Source of the DNA: CAYRJD01 sp965205925 | GTDB lineage: Bacteria; Actinomycetota; Acidimicrobiia; Acidimicrobiales; Poriferisodalaceae | Assembly (NCBI GenBank): GCA_965205925.1 | Contig: OZ242183.1 | Location: 1,674,001-1,738,000, forward strand | Reading direction: 5' to 3' | DNA length: 64,000 bases | Part shown: positions 1-8,795 of the stretch, piece after piece | How positions within the stretch are numbered: the stretch's first letter is position 1 | How the letters are laid out: each line of letters opens with the position of its first letter | Program-made: the position numbers and the translations under genes | The notes under the pieces: model-generated | Databases searched by the model: none | What the model was told of the DNA's origin: nothing | Seen by the model: only the letters and a program-made list of their open reading frames with translations

Positions 1-452
1 TTTTCGACCACACGACGACTAGCAGTGTTACGCGGAATGATTGAAACCTGTATTCGATCCAACTTCACCACGTCAAAGCCGTAGCCGATCACCGCCAAGG
101 CCGCTTCACCAGTAAAACCTTGGCCGGCTAGTTCCTTGTCAAGCCAGTAGCCGATCAATCCACTGTTAAACGCTCCTCGTACGACGTTGGAAATGTTGAT
201 CTCTCCGCATAAGCGACGCTTGTGCCACATGCCGAAAGAAAATCCGGCTCCCATCTGGCGTTCTCGGTCACGCGCACGACAACGAGCCGCAAAGGCTTGG
301 CGATCCGCGGCAGGATCTGCCGCTCCATCCGGCGGTGCTGGTTCCCACTTGGTGAGCCAATCACCACAGCGCAAACGCACTTCGCTCCACTGTTTGAAGT
401 CGGACAGCTTCAACGGGCGCAGTGTCAACCGTTCGGTTTGAAGCGCGGTCAT
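1..452 (-). CDS. GNAT acetyltransferase, RimJ/RimL type (3' end outside window)
   Basis: Reading the minus strand from the ATG at 452 gives an open frame to the left edge, about 150 residues with no stop. It begins MTALQTERLTLRPL, the usual opening of RimJ/RimL-type N-acetyltransferases, and later contains SGLIGYWLDKELAGQGFTGEA, which matches the acetyl-CoA-binding (Q/R-x-x-G-x-G/A) region, then VKLDRIQVSIIPRNTASRRVVEK, the typical asparagine-containing last motif. Such enzymes acetylate the N-terminus of ribosomal proteins or small substrates; the substrate here is unknown. The start lies 27 nt after the ppx stop, so it is probably co-transcribed with ppx. Only a short C-terminal piece is missing. 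Confidence 0.85.
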   Translation of the reverse strand, partial: MTALQTERLTLRPLKLSDFKQWSEVRLRCGDWLTKWEPAPPDGAADPAADRQAFAARCRARDRERQMGAGFSFGMWHKRRLCGEINISNVVRGAFNSGLIGYWLDKELAGQGFTGEAALAVIGYGFDVVKLDRIQVSIIPRNTASRRVVE

Positions 453-479
453 CTTTCGCAGACTACGCGCCTGTGTTCG

Positions 480-1469
480 CTAGTTCTCTTTTAACAGGTC
501 AATCGCGGCGCCATCTAATAGGTCGTGATGTCGAACACGGCATTGGTCAAATTCCCAATGACGCATGATGGCCACTGCGATACAACACCCCGCAACGATC
601 ATCGGCGCTCGTTCGGCCGCTAGGCCCGGATTACGTATTCGCCGCGCGAGGGGTTCGGTTGCCAGTGTGCGAAACACGTCTTCGGCGGCCGCGCGCGTCA
701 GCACAAAATTGTCTATTGCATCGGGGTCGTATTGGGCCAGGCCGAGCTCAACAGCGGCCATAGTGGTGATGGTGCCAGCCACACCTATTAGCTGATTTGC
801 TTTACGAGCCAGAGGTAGTTCTCGGTCTATGTCATCTAGGTATTGACGGGTAACAGTGACGACTGTCGACAGTTCTTCTGGCTTGGGTGGATCGCTGTGG
901 AGGTATTGCTCGGTAAAACGGACCGAGCCCAGTGGTAGCGATCGCCAGTCAACAATCGTGGCGTTGCTAGACGCAACTTGACCAAATGCAAATTCGGTAG
1001 AGCCGCCCCCTATGTCAACCACAAGCACTGTTTTGAAGTCATCACCCGGTTTGTTGTCCAGGCTTAGATCGGTTGTGGCTCCGTTGAAGCTGAGGCGCGC
1101 CTCATCTTGACCGCTAAGTAGTTCCACTTCACAACCTAAGCGACTGGCCGCAGCCGTTAAGAACTGTTCAGAATTGTTTGCGTCGCGCGCAGCGCTGGTG
1201 GCAACGGCACGGATTTTGGCTGCACCGTGCTCGGCGATGAGTTCGGCAAATTCATCAAGCACAGTCAACACCCGTTCGATGGCATCGGGTTGCAGTTGCG
1301 CTTGAGGATCGTTTAGCCCGCGTCCGAGACCTGTAATTCGTTCGATACGCAGGACTTCACTTGAGTTACCTGCGGTGATCAGCAGCCGAGTGGTGTTGGT
1401 TCCGCAATCAACCACTGCAACGGGTTTAGTGATCTCGTTGCTGCCGCTTGAGCTTGAGTTCTGGCTCAC
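480..1469 (-). CDS. ppx: Ppx/GppA family exopolyphosphatase
   Basis: A 329-residue protein of the ASKHA-fold Ppx/GppA family, which hydrolyses terminal phosphates of polyphosphate or pppGpp in the cytosol. The first phosphate-binding motif is D21-CGTNTTRLL, the conserved TSAARDANN lies near 91-99, the expected catalytic glutamate is in SGQDEARLSF (about E123), and the second phosphate motif VVDIGGGSTEF is at 150-160. The length fits the short actinobacterial type without the C-terminal HD domain of E. coli Ppx. It overlaps the DUF501 gene by 4 nt (1466-1469). In mycobacteria the same order (eno, ftsB, DUF501, ppx) is found without the insertion seen here. Confidence 0.93.
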   Translation of the reverse strand: MSQNSSSSGSNEITKPVAVVDCGTNTTRLLITAGNSSEVLRIERITGLGRGLNDPQAQLQPDAIERVLTVLDEFAELIAEHGAAKIRAVATSAARDANNSEQFLTAAASRLGCEVELLSGQDEARLSFNGATTDLSLDNKPGDDFKTVLVVDIGGGSTEFAFGQVASSNATIVDWRSLPLGSVRFTEQYLHSDPPKPEELSTVVTVTRQYLDDIDRELPLARKANQLIGVAGTITTMAAVELGLAQYDPDAIDNFVLTRAAAEDVFRTLATEPLARRIRNPGLAAERAPMIVAGCCIAVAIMRHWEFDQCRVRHHDLLDGAAIDLLKEN

Positions 1470-1963
1470 AACAAGTCTTGCTTAGCTAGTTGCCTGGCCG
1501 TCCACTCGCCTACCACGTCTTCACCTGTTGCCAAATAGTGTGCCAGGTGCGCGTGCAGGCACTTCACTCCCTTGCGAGTGCCACCAACTCCCCCAGTCGG
1601 GAGCGGTCCGACATGGTCTGGTTTCACCAGTGCGTCACGCTCTTGGGCGTAGCGGTTATGCAGCGCAATCAGATCTTGTTCGCTGACGCTTCGTTCAGCT
1701 TCGCGCACAGCACCTTGGCCTTCTAAACGTGAAACGGCTCGACACAGCCATGCATCTACCAACCAATACCTAGTGGGCATGGGGCGACCGTTGGCGGTGA
1801 ACGGTGCATTTTGAATCACTACTGGTGTGCCAGAGTCGTTGCTAACTTTCACCACGAAATCACCCTCAGGACCTCGCCCTAGTAACTTTGCAACTGCTGC
1901 AGTTTGTTCCGCTCCAGGCTCAGTGGGGGTACCCGTGACCGTGTACCTATCTCGCAGAGTCAT
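1466..1963 (-). CDS. DUF501 family protein
   Basis: A 165-residue protein recognised as DUF501 from its C-terminal signature GPLPTGGVGGTRKGVKCLHAHLA followed by HYLATGEDVVGEW (about 118-153), with the conserved Cys-Leu-His-Ala-His that suggests metal or thiol chemistry. The family's function is not established. Family genes normally sit between ftsB (divIC) and ppx in actinobacteria. Here the link to ppx is kept (4-nt overlap) but ftsB is about 8 kb away, with the cox cluster between. The start ATG at 1963 is preceded by a GAAGAG ribosome-binding site. Confidence 0.9.
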   Translation of the reverse strand: MTLRDRYTVTGTPTEPGAEQTAAVAKLLGRGPEGDFVVKVSNDSGTPVVIQNAPFTANGRPMPTRYWLVDAWLCRAVSRLEGQGAVREAERSVSEQDLIALHNRYAQERDALVKPDHVGPLPTGGVGGTRKGVKCLHAHLAHYLATGEDVVGEWTARQLAKQDLL

Positions 1964-2017
1964 GATCTCTTCGCAGCCTCTTCACACAAGAAAGGAGAGG
2001 GTTTGGCCAAGCGTTTG

Positions 2018-2032
2018 GCCGGCCTGGCCGGC
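2018..2032 (-). terminator. GC-rich inverted repeat after coxG, possible terminator
   Basis: A 7-bp perfect inverted repeat, GCCGGCC-T-GGCCGGC on the plus strand, lies 15 nt beyond the coxG stop and upstream of the DUF501 start. No U-run follows it, so intrinsic termination is uncertain. Its place between two unrelated gene groups suggests an operon boundary. Confidence 0.4.
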
Positions 2033-2047
2033 TTGCTCGTGCTGCGA

Positions 2048-2740
2048 TTACGCCTGTGCGTTGCGGTTACGACGACGCCGGCGCCTGCGTTTACGCATCA
2101 ACAGCAACAAAAACAATCCCACGGCATACGGGGCAATTTTCTTAGCCAACGTCGTGTCAGTGTTGGCGAGCAGATCAATCGGCTCCGGTTCCGCCATATT
2201 GATCTTGCGAGGGCCAGAGCTAGCTGTGTCGTCTGCAGCGGCGGCGGTACTTGCTGCGTCCGAATTTGGTGTGCCAGTGTCAGGCGTTGCTGTGTCGCTT
2301 TCTTCCAGTTTGGCCTCAAGTGATTTCGCAAACTGATCGATCAGTTTTTCCGAAACGCTGGCCATTACTCCACGTCCGAACTGGGCAACCTTGCCGGTCA
2401 CTTTCAAAGTAGTTGTGATGGTGATAGTGGTGCCATCACCATCGGGCGTCATCTGAGCCTTTATCTCTGCCGATGCGTTGCCCGCTCCGCGCGAGTCGCG
2501 ACCAGTAGCGGACATAACCAGGGCGTATGTGTCTTTATCTTTGGAGATGAACTTGGCGGTTCCTTGATATTGAGCGGTAATTGGGCCGACCTTTATCTTG
2601 ACCTGACCCTTGTACTCGTCACCATTGACCTCAAGCAGTTGCGCGCCTGGCATGCATGGCGCGATGAACTCAATGTCGGTAAATGTGTCCCAAGCCTTAT
2701 CGATTGGGACAGCAACGTGAACTTCGTTTGTTAGATCCAT
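2048..2740 (-). CDS. coxG: CoxG-like SRPBCC protein with C-terminal membrane anchor
   Basis: A 230-residue protein. Residues 1 to about 145 are an SRPBCC/CoxG domain, starting MDLTNEVHVAVPIDKAWDTF with the family's CMPGAQLLEV turn. CoxG proteins are linked to membrane attachment or activity of CO dehydrogenase. After a Ser/Thr/Asp-rich linker, a single hydrophobic stretch (VGLFLLLL, about 206-214) and a run of arginines form a C-terminal tail anchor, which fits the membrane-recruiting role described for CoxG. It overlaps the MobA-like gene upstream by 10 nt. It is the last gene of the cox operon. Confidence 0.88.
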   Translation of the reverse strand: MDLTNEVHVAVPIDKAWDTFTDIEFIAPCMPGAQLLEVNGDEYKGQVKIKVGPITAQYQGTAKFISKDKDTYALVMSATGRDSRGAGNASAEIKAQMTPDGDGTTITITTTLKVTGKVAQFGRGVMASVSEKLIDQFAKSLEAKLEESDTATPDTGTPNSDAASTAAAADDTASSGPRKINMAEPEPIDLLANTDTTLAKKIAPYAVGLFLLLLMRKRRRRRRRNRNAQA

Positions 2741-3414
2741 CGCTCAAGATCCTCCACGGTGTCGATGTCGTTAGGAGTGCCCTGGCAGGCTACCGGCAGG
2801 CATAGTTCGTTATGAGAGCGAATCAGTTGACGAGCCCCTTCATCGCCTGTTTTTGGTAGTAACTGCCAAACGGACCTCTTAAGTCCTACGGGATTACCAG
2901 GAGTTTTGTCGTAGGTAGCAATCGCGATTTTGTGGGGACCATCTTGAGCTATAGCGGCGGCTACGTCTAACCAAGCTTGGGTTCCGATAAAGGGCTGGTC
3001 TGCCAAGCCAACCACGATGGCGTCAAGGCTTTGTTTGACTGCCCAACCAATGGCGGTTTGCAGCGAGGTAGCAATGCCATCGACCCAGCGGTCGTTGTGC
3101 AGCACGACCAGGTTGTGTTCTAGCCAGTGTTCAAACCGACTTGGTTTGCCGGTAGTGGCAGCGTCGGGCCATAGCTCAGCTGCGGTGACTGCACCGGTCA
3201 CGATCGCCACCTGTTCAAAACCTGCCGTTTGCACTGCGCTCAGGGCATGGTCAAAAACTCTTAGCTGGACATCTGGTCTCGAGGAAGCCTGCGGTGCTTT
3301 ATTACCGTCAGGATTACCGTCAAGCGGGGCTAGCAACTTGTGAGTGTTACCTACAAATCGCGTACCGCCACCCGCTGCTAGCAGCACGGCACCGATGGAC
3401 CGTTTGGGTTTCAT
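2731..3414 (-). CDS. MobA/MocA-like nucleotidyltransferase for molybdenum cofactor
   Basis: A 227-residue GT-A fold nucleotidyltransferase. The nucleotide-binding signature LLAAGGGTRF is at 11-20, followed by HKLLAPLDG; VGLADQPFIG near 155 holds the metal-binding Asp, and GNPVGL lies near 190. MocA/MobA-like enzymes add CMP or GMP to molybdopterin; xanthine dehydrogenase-family enzymes use the MCD form, so MocA-type activity is the best guess from context. Insert residues NPDGNK are encoded by a 12-bp tandem duplication (3301-3324). It lies between an acyl-CoA dehydrogenase gene (9 nt gap) and coxG (overlap). Confidence 0.85.
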   Translation of the reverse strand: MKPKRSIGAVLLAAGGGTRFVGNTHKLLAPLDGNPDGNKAPQASSRPDVQLRVFDHALSAVQTAGFEQVAIVTGAVTAAELWPDAATTGKPSRFEHWLEHNLVVLHNDRWVDGIATSLQTAIGWAVKQSLDAIVVGLADQPFIGTQAWLDVAAAIAQDGPHKIAIATYDKTPGNPVGLKRSVWQLLPKTGDEGARQLIRSHNELCLPVACQGTPNDIDTVEDLERWI

Positions 3415-3422
3415 GGTTGCGT

Positions 3423-4592
3423 TCAGTACGACCGTGGCAGTCCTAGCACCTTGGAGGAGACGTAGTTCATCACCATCTCTTGGCTAACCGGAGCGATCTT
3501 CATCAGTCGGCTCTCACGCCAGTAGCGCTCTACGTCATATTCCTTTGCGTAGCCAAAGCCGCCGTGAGTTTGCATGGCACGATCGGCACACTCAAATGCT
3601 GCCTCCGACGCTAGATACTTAGCCAGGTTGGCATGCTCACCGCAGTCCAAGCCATTGTCGTAACGCCACGCTGCTTCTCGCACCACTAGCTCGGCTGCAT
3701 GCAGGCGAGCGTGGCTGTCTGCCAACGGAAACGCCAATCCTTGATTCTGACCAATTGGACGACCAAAGATCACACGGTTTTTGGCGTAGTCCACTGCACG
3801 ATTAAGCGCTACACGTCCAATTCCTAACGCTTCAGCAGAAATCAAGATCCGTTCCGGGTTCAGCCCGTCGAGGATGTAGCGGAAGCCTTCACCTTCTTCG
3901 CCTACCCGACGACTGGTCGGCACGCGTAGGCCGTCGTATCTGACCTCACATGACACCACTGCATTTCTCCCGACCTTAGGAATGGGTTTGATTTCTACGG
4001 TCGGGTCTTTCAGGTCGACCAGTAGCAAGGTCATGCCTTGCGTGGGGCCGTCGCACTCTTCCTTAGGTGTGGTCCGTACCAGCAAAAGGCAAACATCACA
4101 GTAAGGAGCCTTGGTGGTCCACACCTTGGCGCCGTTGATGACGTATTCATCTCCGTCGAGCTCAGCCTTAGTGCGAATTGATGTGGTGTCGGTGCCGGCA
4201 TCTGGTTCGGTTACACCAAAGGCAGCATGAATGGTGCCCTTAGCTACGCCAGGCAATATTTCCTGGGCTAATTCGGGTGAGCCGTATTTGCGGACAGGCT
4301 CCATCCCGAAGATGGACAGATGAATGGCTGAACAACCGTTCATGGCTGCGCCGCTGGCTGCCACTTCTTCTAGCACCAGCGATGCTTCCGTGATGCCTTG
4401 ACCGCCGCCGCCAAACTCTTCTGGAATCGCTATACCTACCCAGCCTCCATCGGCCATGGCATTGTAAAAATCCCAGGGAAATTCGTGCTGCTCATCACAA
4501 TCACGCCAGTAAGCATCGGGGAAGTCGGAGCAGACACGACGTACGCCCTCGCGGATTGCTTGGTGATCTTCGGTTTCAGTTGCGAAATCCAT
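3423..4592 (-). CDS. Acyl-CoA dehydrogenase within the cox cluster
   Basis: A 389-residue FAD-dependent acyl-CoA dehydrogenase. The FAD/substrate signature FGVTEPDAGTDTTSI is at about 125-139, VWTTKAPYCDV follows, and the C-terminus has QTHGGFGYAKEYDVERYWRE. The usual catalytic Glu of the YEGTSQ loop is not there (IAPVSQ in its place), but a Glu occurs at position 247 in DGLNPERIL, the site used by isovaleryl- and long-chain acyl-CoA dehydrogenases. The protein is therefore probably active by that arrangement (inference). It lies 28 nt downstream of xdhC and 8 nt upstream of the MobA-like gene, an unusual place for this family and suggestive of a CoA-ester substrate linked to the hydroxylase. 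Confidence 0.92.
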   Translation of the reverse strand: MDFATETEDHQAIREGVRRVCSDFPDAYWRDCDEQHEFPWDFYNAMADGGWVGIAIPEEFGGGGQGITEASLVLEEVAASGAAMNGCSAIHLSIFGMEPVRKYGSPELAQEILPGVAKGTIHAAFGVTEPDAGTDTTSIRTKAELDGDEYVINGAKVWTTKAPYCDVCLLLVRTTPKEECDGPTQGMTLLLVDLKDPTVEIKPIPKVGRNAVVSCEVRYDGLRVPTSRRVGEEGEGFRYILDGLNPERILISAEALGIGRVALNRAVDYAKNRVIFGRPIGQNQGLAFPLADSHARLHAAELVVREAAWRYDNGLDCGEHANLAKYLASEAAFECADRAMQTHGGFGYAKEYDVERYWRESRLMKIAPVSQEMVMNYVSSKVLGLPRSY

Positions 4593-4620
4593 AGGCCTGA
4601 CGCTAGCTAATGGTTCGGTG

Positions 4621-5490
4621 TTAGTGGATTGACCCTTGTGCGTTAGTCAATGTTGGGACTGCATGCTTGGTGTGATGAGCAATGATCTCGGCCACTATTG
4701 AGACTGCGGTTTCTTCTGGGGTGCGCCCGCCGATATCTAGACCGATTGGAGCGCGAATGCGTGCCAACTCTTCGCTGGTTACGCCTTCTTCTTTCAGGCG
4801 TTCAACTCGCTTCTCGTGTGTCTTGCGCGATCCCATAGCACCGAGGTAGCCGACCCGCGTTGCTAGAGCGCCCACGATGGCGGGCACATCGAACTTGGCG
4901 TCGTGGGTGAGTACGCATACCGCATCACGTGCACTCAGCTCCGTACCGATGCGATCCAGGAGGCGGTTAGGCCAGTCCACCACTATTTCGTCGGCCGATG
5001 GAAACCGTTTTTTGGTCGCAAACACTTCGCGGGCGTCGCACACGGTCACGCGATAGCCCAACAGCTTGGCTTGGTCGGCCAGGGCACGCGTGAAATCAAC
5101 CGCGCCAAAAATAATCATGTGAGGTTTTCTAGCGTGGCATTCAATAAACACGCTGAGCTCGTCCTGGCGAGCCTCGCCTTGCGGACCGTAATGACGCACC
5201 TCACTTAGTCCAGCGTCAAGCATTCCTAAGGCGTCACGCGCCACCACGCGAGTTAACTCTTCGTCGCCGAGGTCGCCGTAAATAATGGGCTCAGCGGAAC
5301 TGGACGAGTCACCAGTGGTAGCTACTAGCAGCATGCGCTTGCCAATAGCGCTAGAGCCTTCCACGCTTTTGTTTTGCAAAGCGGTGTTATCGGGTTCGCG
5401 GCTGTCTGCAATAACGGTGACCAGTGACACTGGCACTTCGTTTTTGCAAGCATCGCGGAACCGTTCGTAGATCGATAGGGCTTCGCTCAC
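4621..5490 (-). CDS. XdhC-type maturation protein, C-terminal Rossmann part
   Basis: A 289-residue protein with the XdhC_C Rossmann domain in its second half: PHMIIFGAVDFTRALADQAKLL (about 123-144), VLTHDAKFDVPAIVGAL and YLGAMGSRKTHEKRVERL, then APIGLDIGGRTPEETAVSIVAEI. XdhC/CoxF proteins bind molybdenum cofactor, help its sulfuration and insert it into molybdenum hydroxylases. The N-terminal 110 residues are less typical. The short partner at 5495-5818 carries the CoxI-like domain usually fused in XdhC, so the pair works as a split XdhC. The genes are only 4 nt apart. Confidence 0.88.
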   Translation of the reverse strand: MSEALSIYERFRDACKNEVPVSLVTVIADSREPDNTALQNKSVEGSSAIGKRMLLVATTGDSSSSAEPIIYGDLGDEELTRVVARDALGMLDAGLSEVRHYGPQGEARQDELSVFIECHARKPHMIIFGAVDFTRALADQAKLLGYRVTVCDAREVFATKKRFPSADEIVVDWPNRLLDRIGTELSARDAVCVLTHDAKFDVPAIVGALATRVGYLGAMGSRKTHEKRVERLKEEGVTSEELARIRAPIGLDIGGRTPEETAVSIVAEIIAHHTKHAVPTLTNAQGSIH

Positions 5491-5494
5491 CGAA

Positions 5495-5818
5495 TCACCA
5501 GTTGAGTTCCTCTACGAAGATGTGAATCGTGCCACCGCAAGTAAGCCCAACTGCAAAAGCCTCGTCGTCGCTGTAGCCAAACGTTGTTACGCCAGGGCCA
5601 CGTTCTCCCGCTAGCAGCTGTAGAGCCTCGCCCACTACTGCGCCTTCGACACAGCCACCTGATACTGAGCCAGCAACCTCTCCGGCTTCATTGACTGCCA
5701 TTGCTGCACCAGGATCTCGGGGGCCGCTGCCATCCACATCGACCACACGTGCAACAGCTACTCGTTCGCCCTGAGTTCGCCAACGATCGATGTCGTCAAA
5801 GATTTCGTTCACGCTCAA
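5495..5818 (-). CDS. XdhC/CoxI N-terminal domain protein
   Basis: A 107-residue protein matching the XdhC_CoxI domain: VARVVDVDGSGPRDPGAAMAV, then the signature GSVSGGCVEGAVVGEALQLL (about 50-69) with the conserved Cys, and FGYSDDEAFAVGLTCGGTIHIF at the end with a second conserved Cys. It is expected to handle molybdenum cofactor together with the downstream XdhC_C protein during maturation of the cox-type enzyme. The length is normal for a stand-alone CoxI-like domain. The upstream gene is coxE, 36 nt away. Confidence 0.88.
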   Translation of the reverse strand: MSVNEIFDDIDRWRTQGERVAVARVVDVDGSGPRDPGAAMAVNEAGEVAGSVSGGCVEGAVVGEALQLLAGERGPGVTTFGYSDDEAFAVGLTCGGTIHIFVEELNW

Positions 5819-5854
5819 AGTTTAGAGCGCCCACCTAATTTGCCTGCAGTGTTA

Positions 5855-6988
5855 CTAGCGAGTTATTACAGCGGCCAGATTCTCAAGCGAATCAAATGAA
5901 TAACCCTCAATGAAGTCATCGGTATGTGGTAGCGCTGCGGCCATACCGCGCGCTAGCGGCGCGTAGCCATCGGTGTGCTTTAGCGGATTTACCCAAATCA
6001 AACGATGCGTTACCCGATGTAGACGTTTCATTTGCTCTTCTAACTCATCTGGATCACCGCGGTCCCAGCCGTCCGAAACGATCACCACAATTGCTCCGCG
6101 GCCATGGCCACGGATGCCCCAACGGTCGTTGAACTCGCGCAACGTAGCTCCAAGGCGTGTACCACCCGACCAGTCCGCAACCGCACCTGAGGCAGCTTTG
6201 ATGCTGGCGTCGGGATCACGTGAAGATAGTTCACGAGTAACGCGCGTTAGTCGTGTGCCAATTGTGAAGACTTCCACATGGGCATGCCAGAGAATCGCTG
6301 CGTGAGCAAATCGCACTAGGGCTCGGCTGTAAGGCTCCATTGAGCCCGAAACATCAAGCAACATCACCACTCGGCGCGCGCGGCGATCGCTGGTTTGGAA
6401 TTTCCTCCGAATCGGTTCACCACCGGTGGTTAACGCTTGTCGAATGGTTCGGCGCAGGTCGGGTCGACCAGAACGCTTTGATGACGCAACTTGGCGGCGC
6501 GAGCGGCGCGTGGGAACGTTGAAACGCAAACTCGGCATTAGCTCATAAAGTTCGGCCAACTCGGCATCAGAGCAGGTTGCGAAGTCTTTGTGACGTAGTG
6601 TTTCGACCTCGCTGTAACGCACCCGCAAGATGGGGCCTTCGATTTGTTCGGAATCATCGGTTGCAGCGCGATGATCGTCTTCTTCGTCTGTGTCTGTCGC
6701 CAGAGTCAGTGAAATGGGTGGTAACTCTTGTTGCGCTAAGGCGTTGCTGCTTCGTTGCTCCCAAAAAACTGCAAAGGCTCGGTCATATATGTCAATGGCT
6801 GCGGAACTACCAACGAGAGTGGAGCGACCCGCCCAATAAACGCCTTCGCGTGAGTCAACTCCGAGCAATCGCAATGCCTCGGTGAAAGTCATTACCCGTC
6901 GCAAAGCGATCACTAAGCCTGCGCCACGCAATAGCGAAGCGAATGCTGCTGCTAGCAACTCGGGTTTGTTTGTGGCGACTGTTGGCAC
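5855..6988 (-). CDS. coxE: CoxE-like von Willebrand factor A domain protein
   Basis: A 377-residue protein with a VWA domain (about 205-370). The metal-ion-dependent adhesion site is complete: D212-VSGS, a Thr in GGTRLGATLREF, and the Asp in VVIVSDGWDRGDPDEL. An acidic stretch near 98-115 and an Arg-rich region near 160-200 precede the domain. CoxE works with the MoxR ATPase CoxD in sulfuration and assembly of the CuMoO2S-type active site in CO dehydrogenase (known for Oligotropha). It lies 37 nt downstream of coxD, a standard CoxD-CoxE pair. Confidence 0.9.
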   Translation of the reverse strand: MPTVATNKPELLAAAFASLLRGAGLVIALRRVMTFTEALRLLGVDSREGVYWAGRSTLVGSSAAIDIYDRAFAVFWEQRSSNALAQQELPPISLTLATDTDEEDDHRAATDDSEQIEGPILRVRYSEVETLRHKDFATCSDAELAELYELMPSLRFNVPTRRSRRQVASSKRSGRPDLRRTIRQALTTGGEPIRRKFQTSDRRARRVVMLLDVSGSMEPYSRALVRFAHAAILWHAHVEVFTIGTRLTRVTRELSSRDPDASIKAASGAVADWSGGTRLGATLREFNDRWGIRGHGRGAIVVIVSDGWDRGDPDELEEQMKRLHRVTHRLIWVNPLKHTDGYAPLARGMAAALPHTDDFIEGYSFDSLENLAAVITR

Positions 6989-7025
6989 GGTTGACCATCT
7001 GTGGTGTTGGTTTGTAAGCGGGCTG

Positions 7026-7931
7026 TTATGCCTTGCCGATTGCCGCCAAGATTGCCTCTAGCCCCCCGCTAGTGGCGCGCTGCTGATCTTCGCGGTACTT
7101 CAGCACCGTGCCCAGCGTTGCTTGTATGGCAACCTCATCCAGCTTTGCTACACCGAGCTTGCCTAGAGCAGTAGCCCAGTCAATGGTTTCGGCCACGCCT
7201 GGCGACTTGTAGAGATGCAGATCGCGCATGGCTGCGGCTGCGGCTGCGATCTGACGTGCGAGCGTGCCATCAACATCTGGCAGCTTCAACTTGAGAATTT
7301 CTACTTCTCGCTCCAAAGACGGATGCGACACCCAGTGGTACAGGCAACGTCGTTTAAGGGCATCGTGAACATCGCGCGTTCGGTTGGAGGTGATCACCAC
7401 ATACGGCGGTTGCTTGGCTGAGATCGTTCCCAACTCTGGCACCGTTACTTTGAAATCTGACAGAACTTCTAGCAAGAACGCCTCGAACTCGTCATCGGCA
7501 CGGTCAACTTCGTCGATAAGCAGCACGGCGGGTACGTCTGAGTCGTTATCTAGAGCCTGAAGCAGTGGTCGTTTGATAAGGAAACGCTCCGAATAGAGCT
7601 CGTCTTCTAATGATTCGGCATTGCCGGTTGCCTTACCGGCCGCTTCGGCCGTACGCAGGTGCAGAAGTTGGCGCGTGTAATCCCATTCGTAAAGCGATTG
7701 GGTGGAGTCGATGCCCTCGTAGCACTGCAGTCGAATGAACTGGCCACCAGTCCAAGCCGACAACACCTTGGCTAGCTCTGTTTTACCTACTCCTGCATCG
7801 CCTTCTAAGAAAAGCGGACGAGACATCGTCATTGAGAGGTAAACAACAGTGGCTAGGCCTTCGTCAGGTAGGTAGCCGTGTTGAGTGAGTGACTCCGATA
7901 CCGAACTTGGCGATGATGGGGGGTTAAACAT
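7026..7931 (-). CDS. coxD: CoxD-like MoxR family AAA+ ATPase
   Basis: A 301-residue AAA+ ATPase of the MoxR/CoxD group. Walker A is GDAGVGKTELAKVL (44-57), Walker B is VLLIDEVDRAD (about 137-147), and sensor 1 is VVITSNRTRDVHDALKRRCLYHW with the arginine finger region. CoxD is thought to act as a chaperone that partly unfolds the hydroxylase for active-site maturation with CoxE. The start at 7931 faces the SDR gene at 8014, so 7932-8013 is a divergent promoter region. Confidence 0.92.
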   Translation of the reverse strand: MFNPPSSPSSVSESLTQHGYLPDEGLATVVYLSMTMSRPLFLEGDAGVGKTELAKVLSAWTGGQFIRLQCYEGIDSTQSLYEWDYTRQLLHLRTAEAAGKATGNAESLEDELYSERFLIKRPLLQALDNDSDVPAVLLIDEVDRADDEFEAFLLEVLSDFKVTVPELGTISAKQPPYVVITSNRTRDVHDALKRRCLYHWVSHPSLEREVEILKLKLPDVDGTLARQIAAAAAAMRDLHLYKSPGVAETIDWATALGKLGVAKLDEVAIQATLGTVLKYREDQQRATSGGLEAILAAIGKA

Positions 7932-8013
7932 CTACGGCAAGGGTATTGGCTGGCTGTTACTGGCTACGTTGTAGTTGAATAAGTTATAACTGAGTAGCTC
8001 AAAGGAACGACAA

Positions 8014-8760
8014 ATGGATCTTGGAATTGCAGGACGCAAGGCTGCAGTGGCAGCTGGCACGGCAGGATTAGGCCTTGGAACCGCTAAGGCACTTGCGGCC
8101 GAAGGCGTGCAGGTGGCTATCTGCGGACGAGACACCGACCGGCTTGCTGAAGCGGCCGCGCAAATTGACGGCGAAGTGGTGGCCGTAACCGCCGATCTGT
8201 CAGACCCCGCCGAAGGTAGGAAATTCGTTGAACAGGCCATCACAGAGCTGGGTCAGATTGACATTTTGGTCACCAACGCTGGCGGACCACCACCGGGAAC
8301 CTTTGCCGACACAGAAATAGATGCGTTTCAAGCGGCATTTGACATGAACTGCAAGGCCATGATTGAAATGTGCCGCACCGCTATTACACCGATGCGTGAA
8401 CGAGGATGGGGCCGGGTCTGCGCCATCACCAGTGTGGGTGTGAAGCAACCGATTCCTTTTCTTATTGCAAGCTCGGTGGCGCGAGCGGGTCTAACTAGTT
8501 TTTTGAAGATCACCGCTCGTGAAGTTGCTGGCGACGGTGTAACCGTGAACTCGGCGCAGCCTGGCACTCACTGGACCGCACGCGTGGCACAGATTGCGGC
8601 TAGTCCTGAGGAGGCAGCCGCGTCAATACCGGCTCAAATTACAGGTGACGCGGACGACTTTGGAGCAGCCGTTGCGTTTTTGTGCTCACAGCAAGCCAAG
8701 TTCATCACCGGAACCGGATTGCTAATTGATGGCGGTAGCGCCGCAGGTTTACTGGACTAG
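8014..8760 (+). CDS. Atypical short-chain dehydrogenase/reductase
   Basis: A 248-residue classical-length SDR. The Rossmann glycine motif AAGTAGLGLG lies at 13-22, LVTNAGGPPPG at 85-95, and Ser140 of the catalytic set is in place (AITS). The YxxxK motif is missing: the aligned positions are Ser153 and Arg157 in IASSVARAGL. This S-x-x-x-R form is seen in an SDR side group, and its chemistry may differ from standard reductases. The start has a good AAAGGA ribosome-binding site. It is the only plus-strand gene inside the cox cluster, between coxD and coxM, and may be an insertion or a functional partner. Confidence 0.9.
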   Translation: MDLGIAGRKAAVAAGTAGLGLGTAKALAAEGVQVAICGRDTDRLAEAAAQIDGEVVAVTADLSDPAEGRKFVEQAITELGQIDILVTNAGGPPPGTFADTEIDAFQAAFDMNCKAMIEMCRTAITPMRERGWGRVCAITSVGVKQPIPFLIASSVARAGLTSFLKITAREVAGDGVTVNSAQPGTHWTARVAQIAASPEEAAASIPAQITGDADDFGAAVAFLCSQQAKFITGTGLLIDGGSAAGLLD

Positions 8761-8795
8761 TAGAGCCGTATATATGGGGCTAGTAACGCCGCGGC

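Noticed and set aside
1827..2336. Long plus-strand frame (169 codons) across the DUF501/coxG junction
   Set aside because: It lies antisense to two well supported genes, has low-complexity Arg/Ser composition and no family features.
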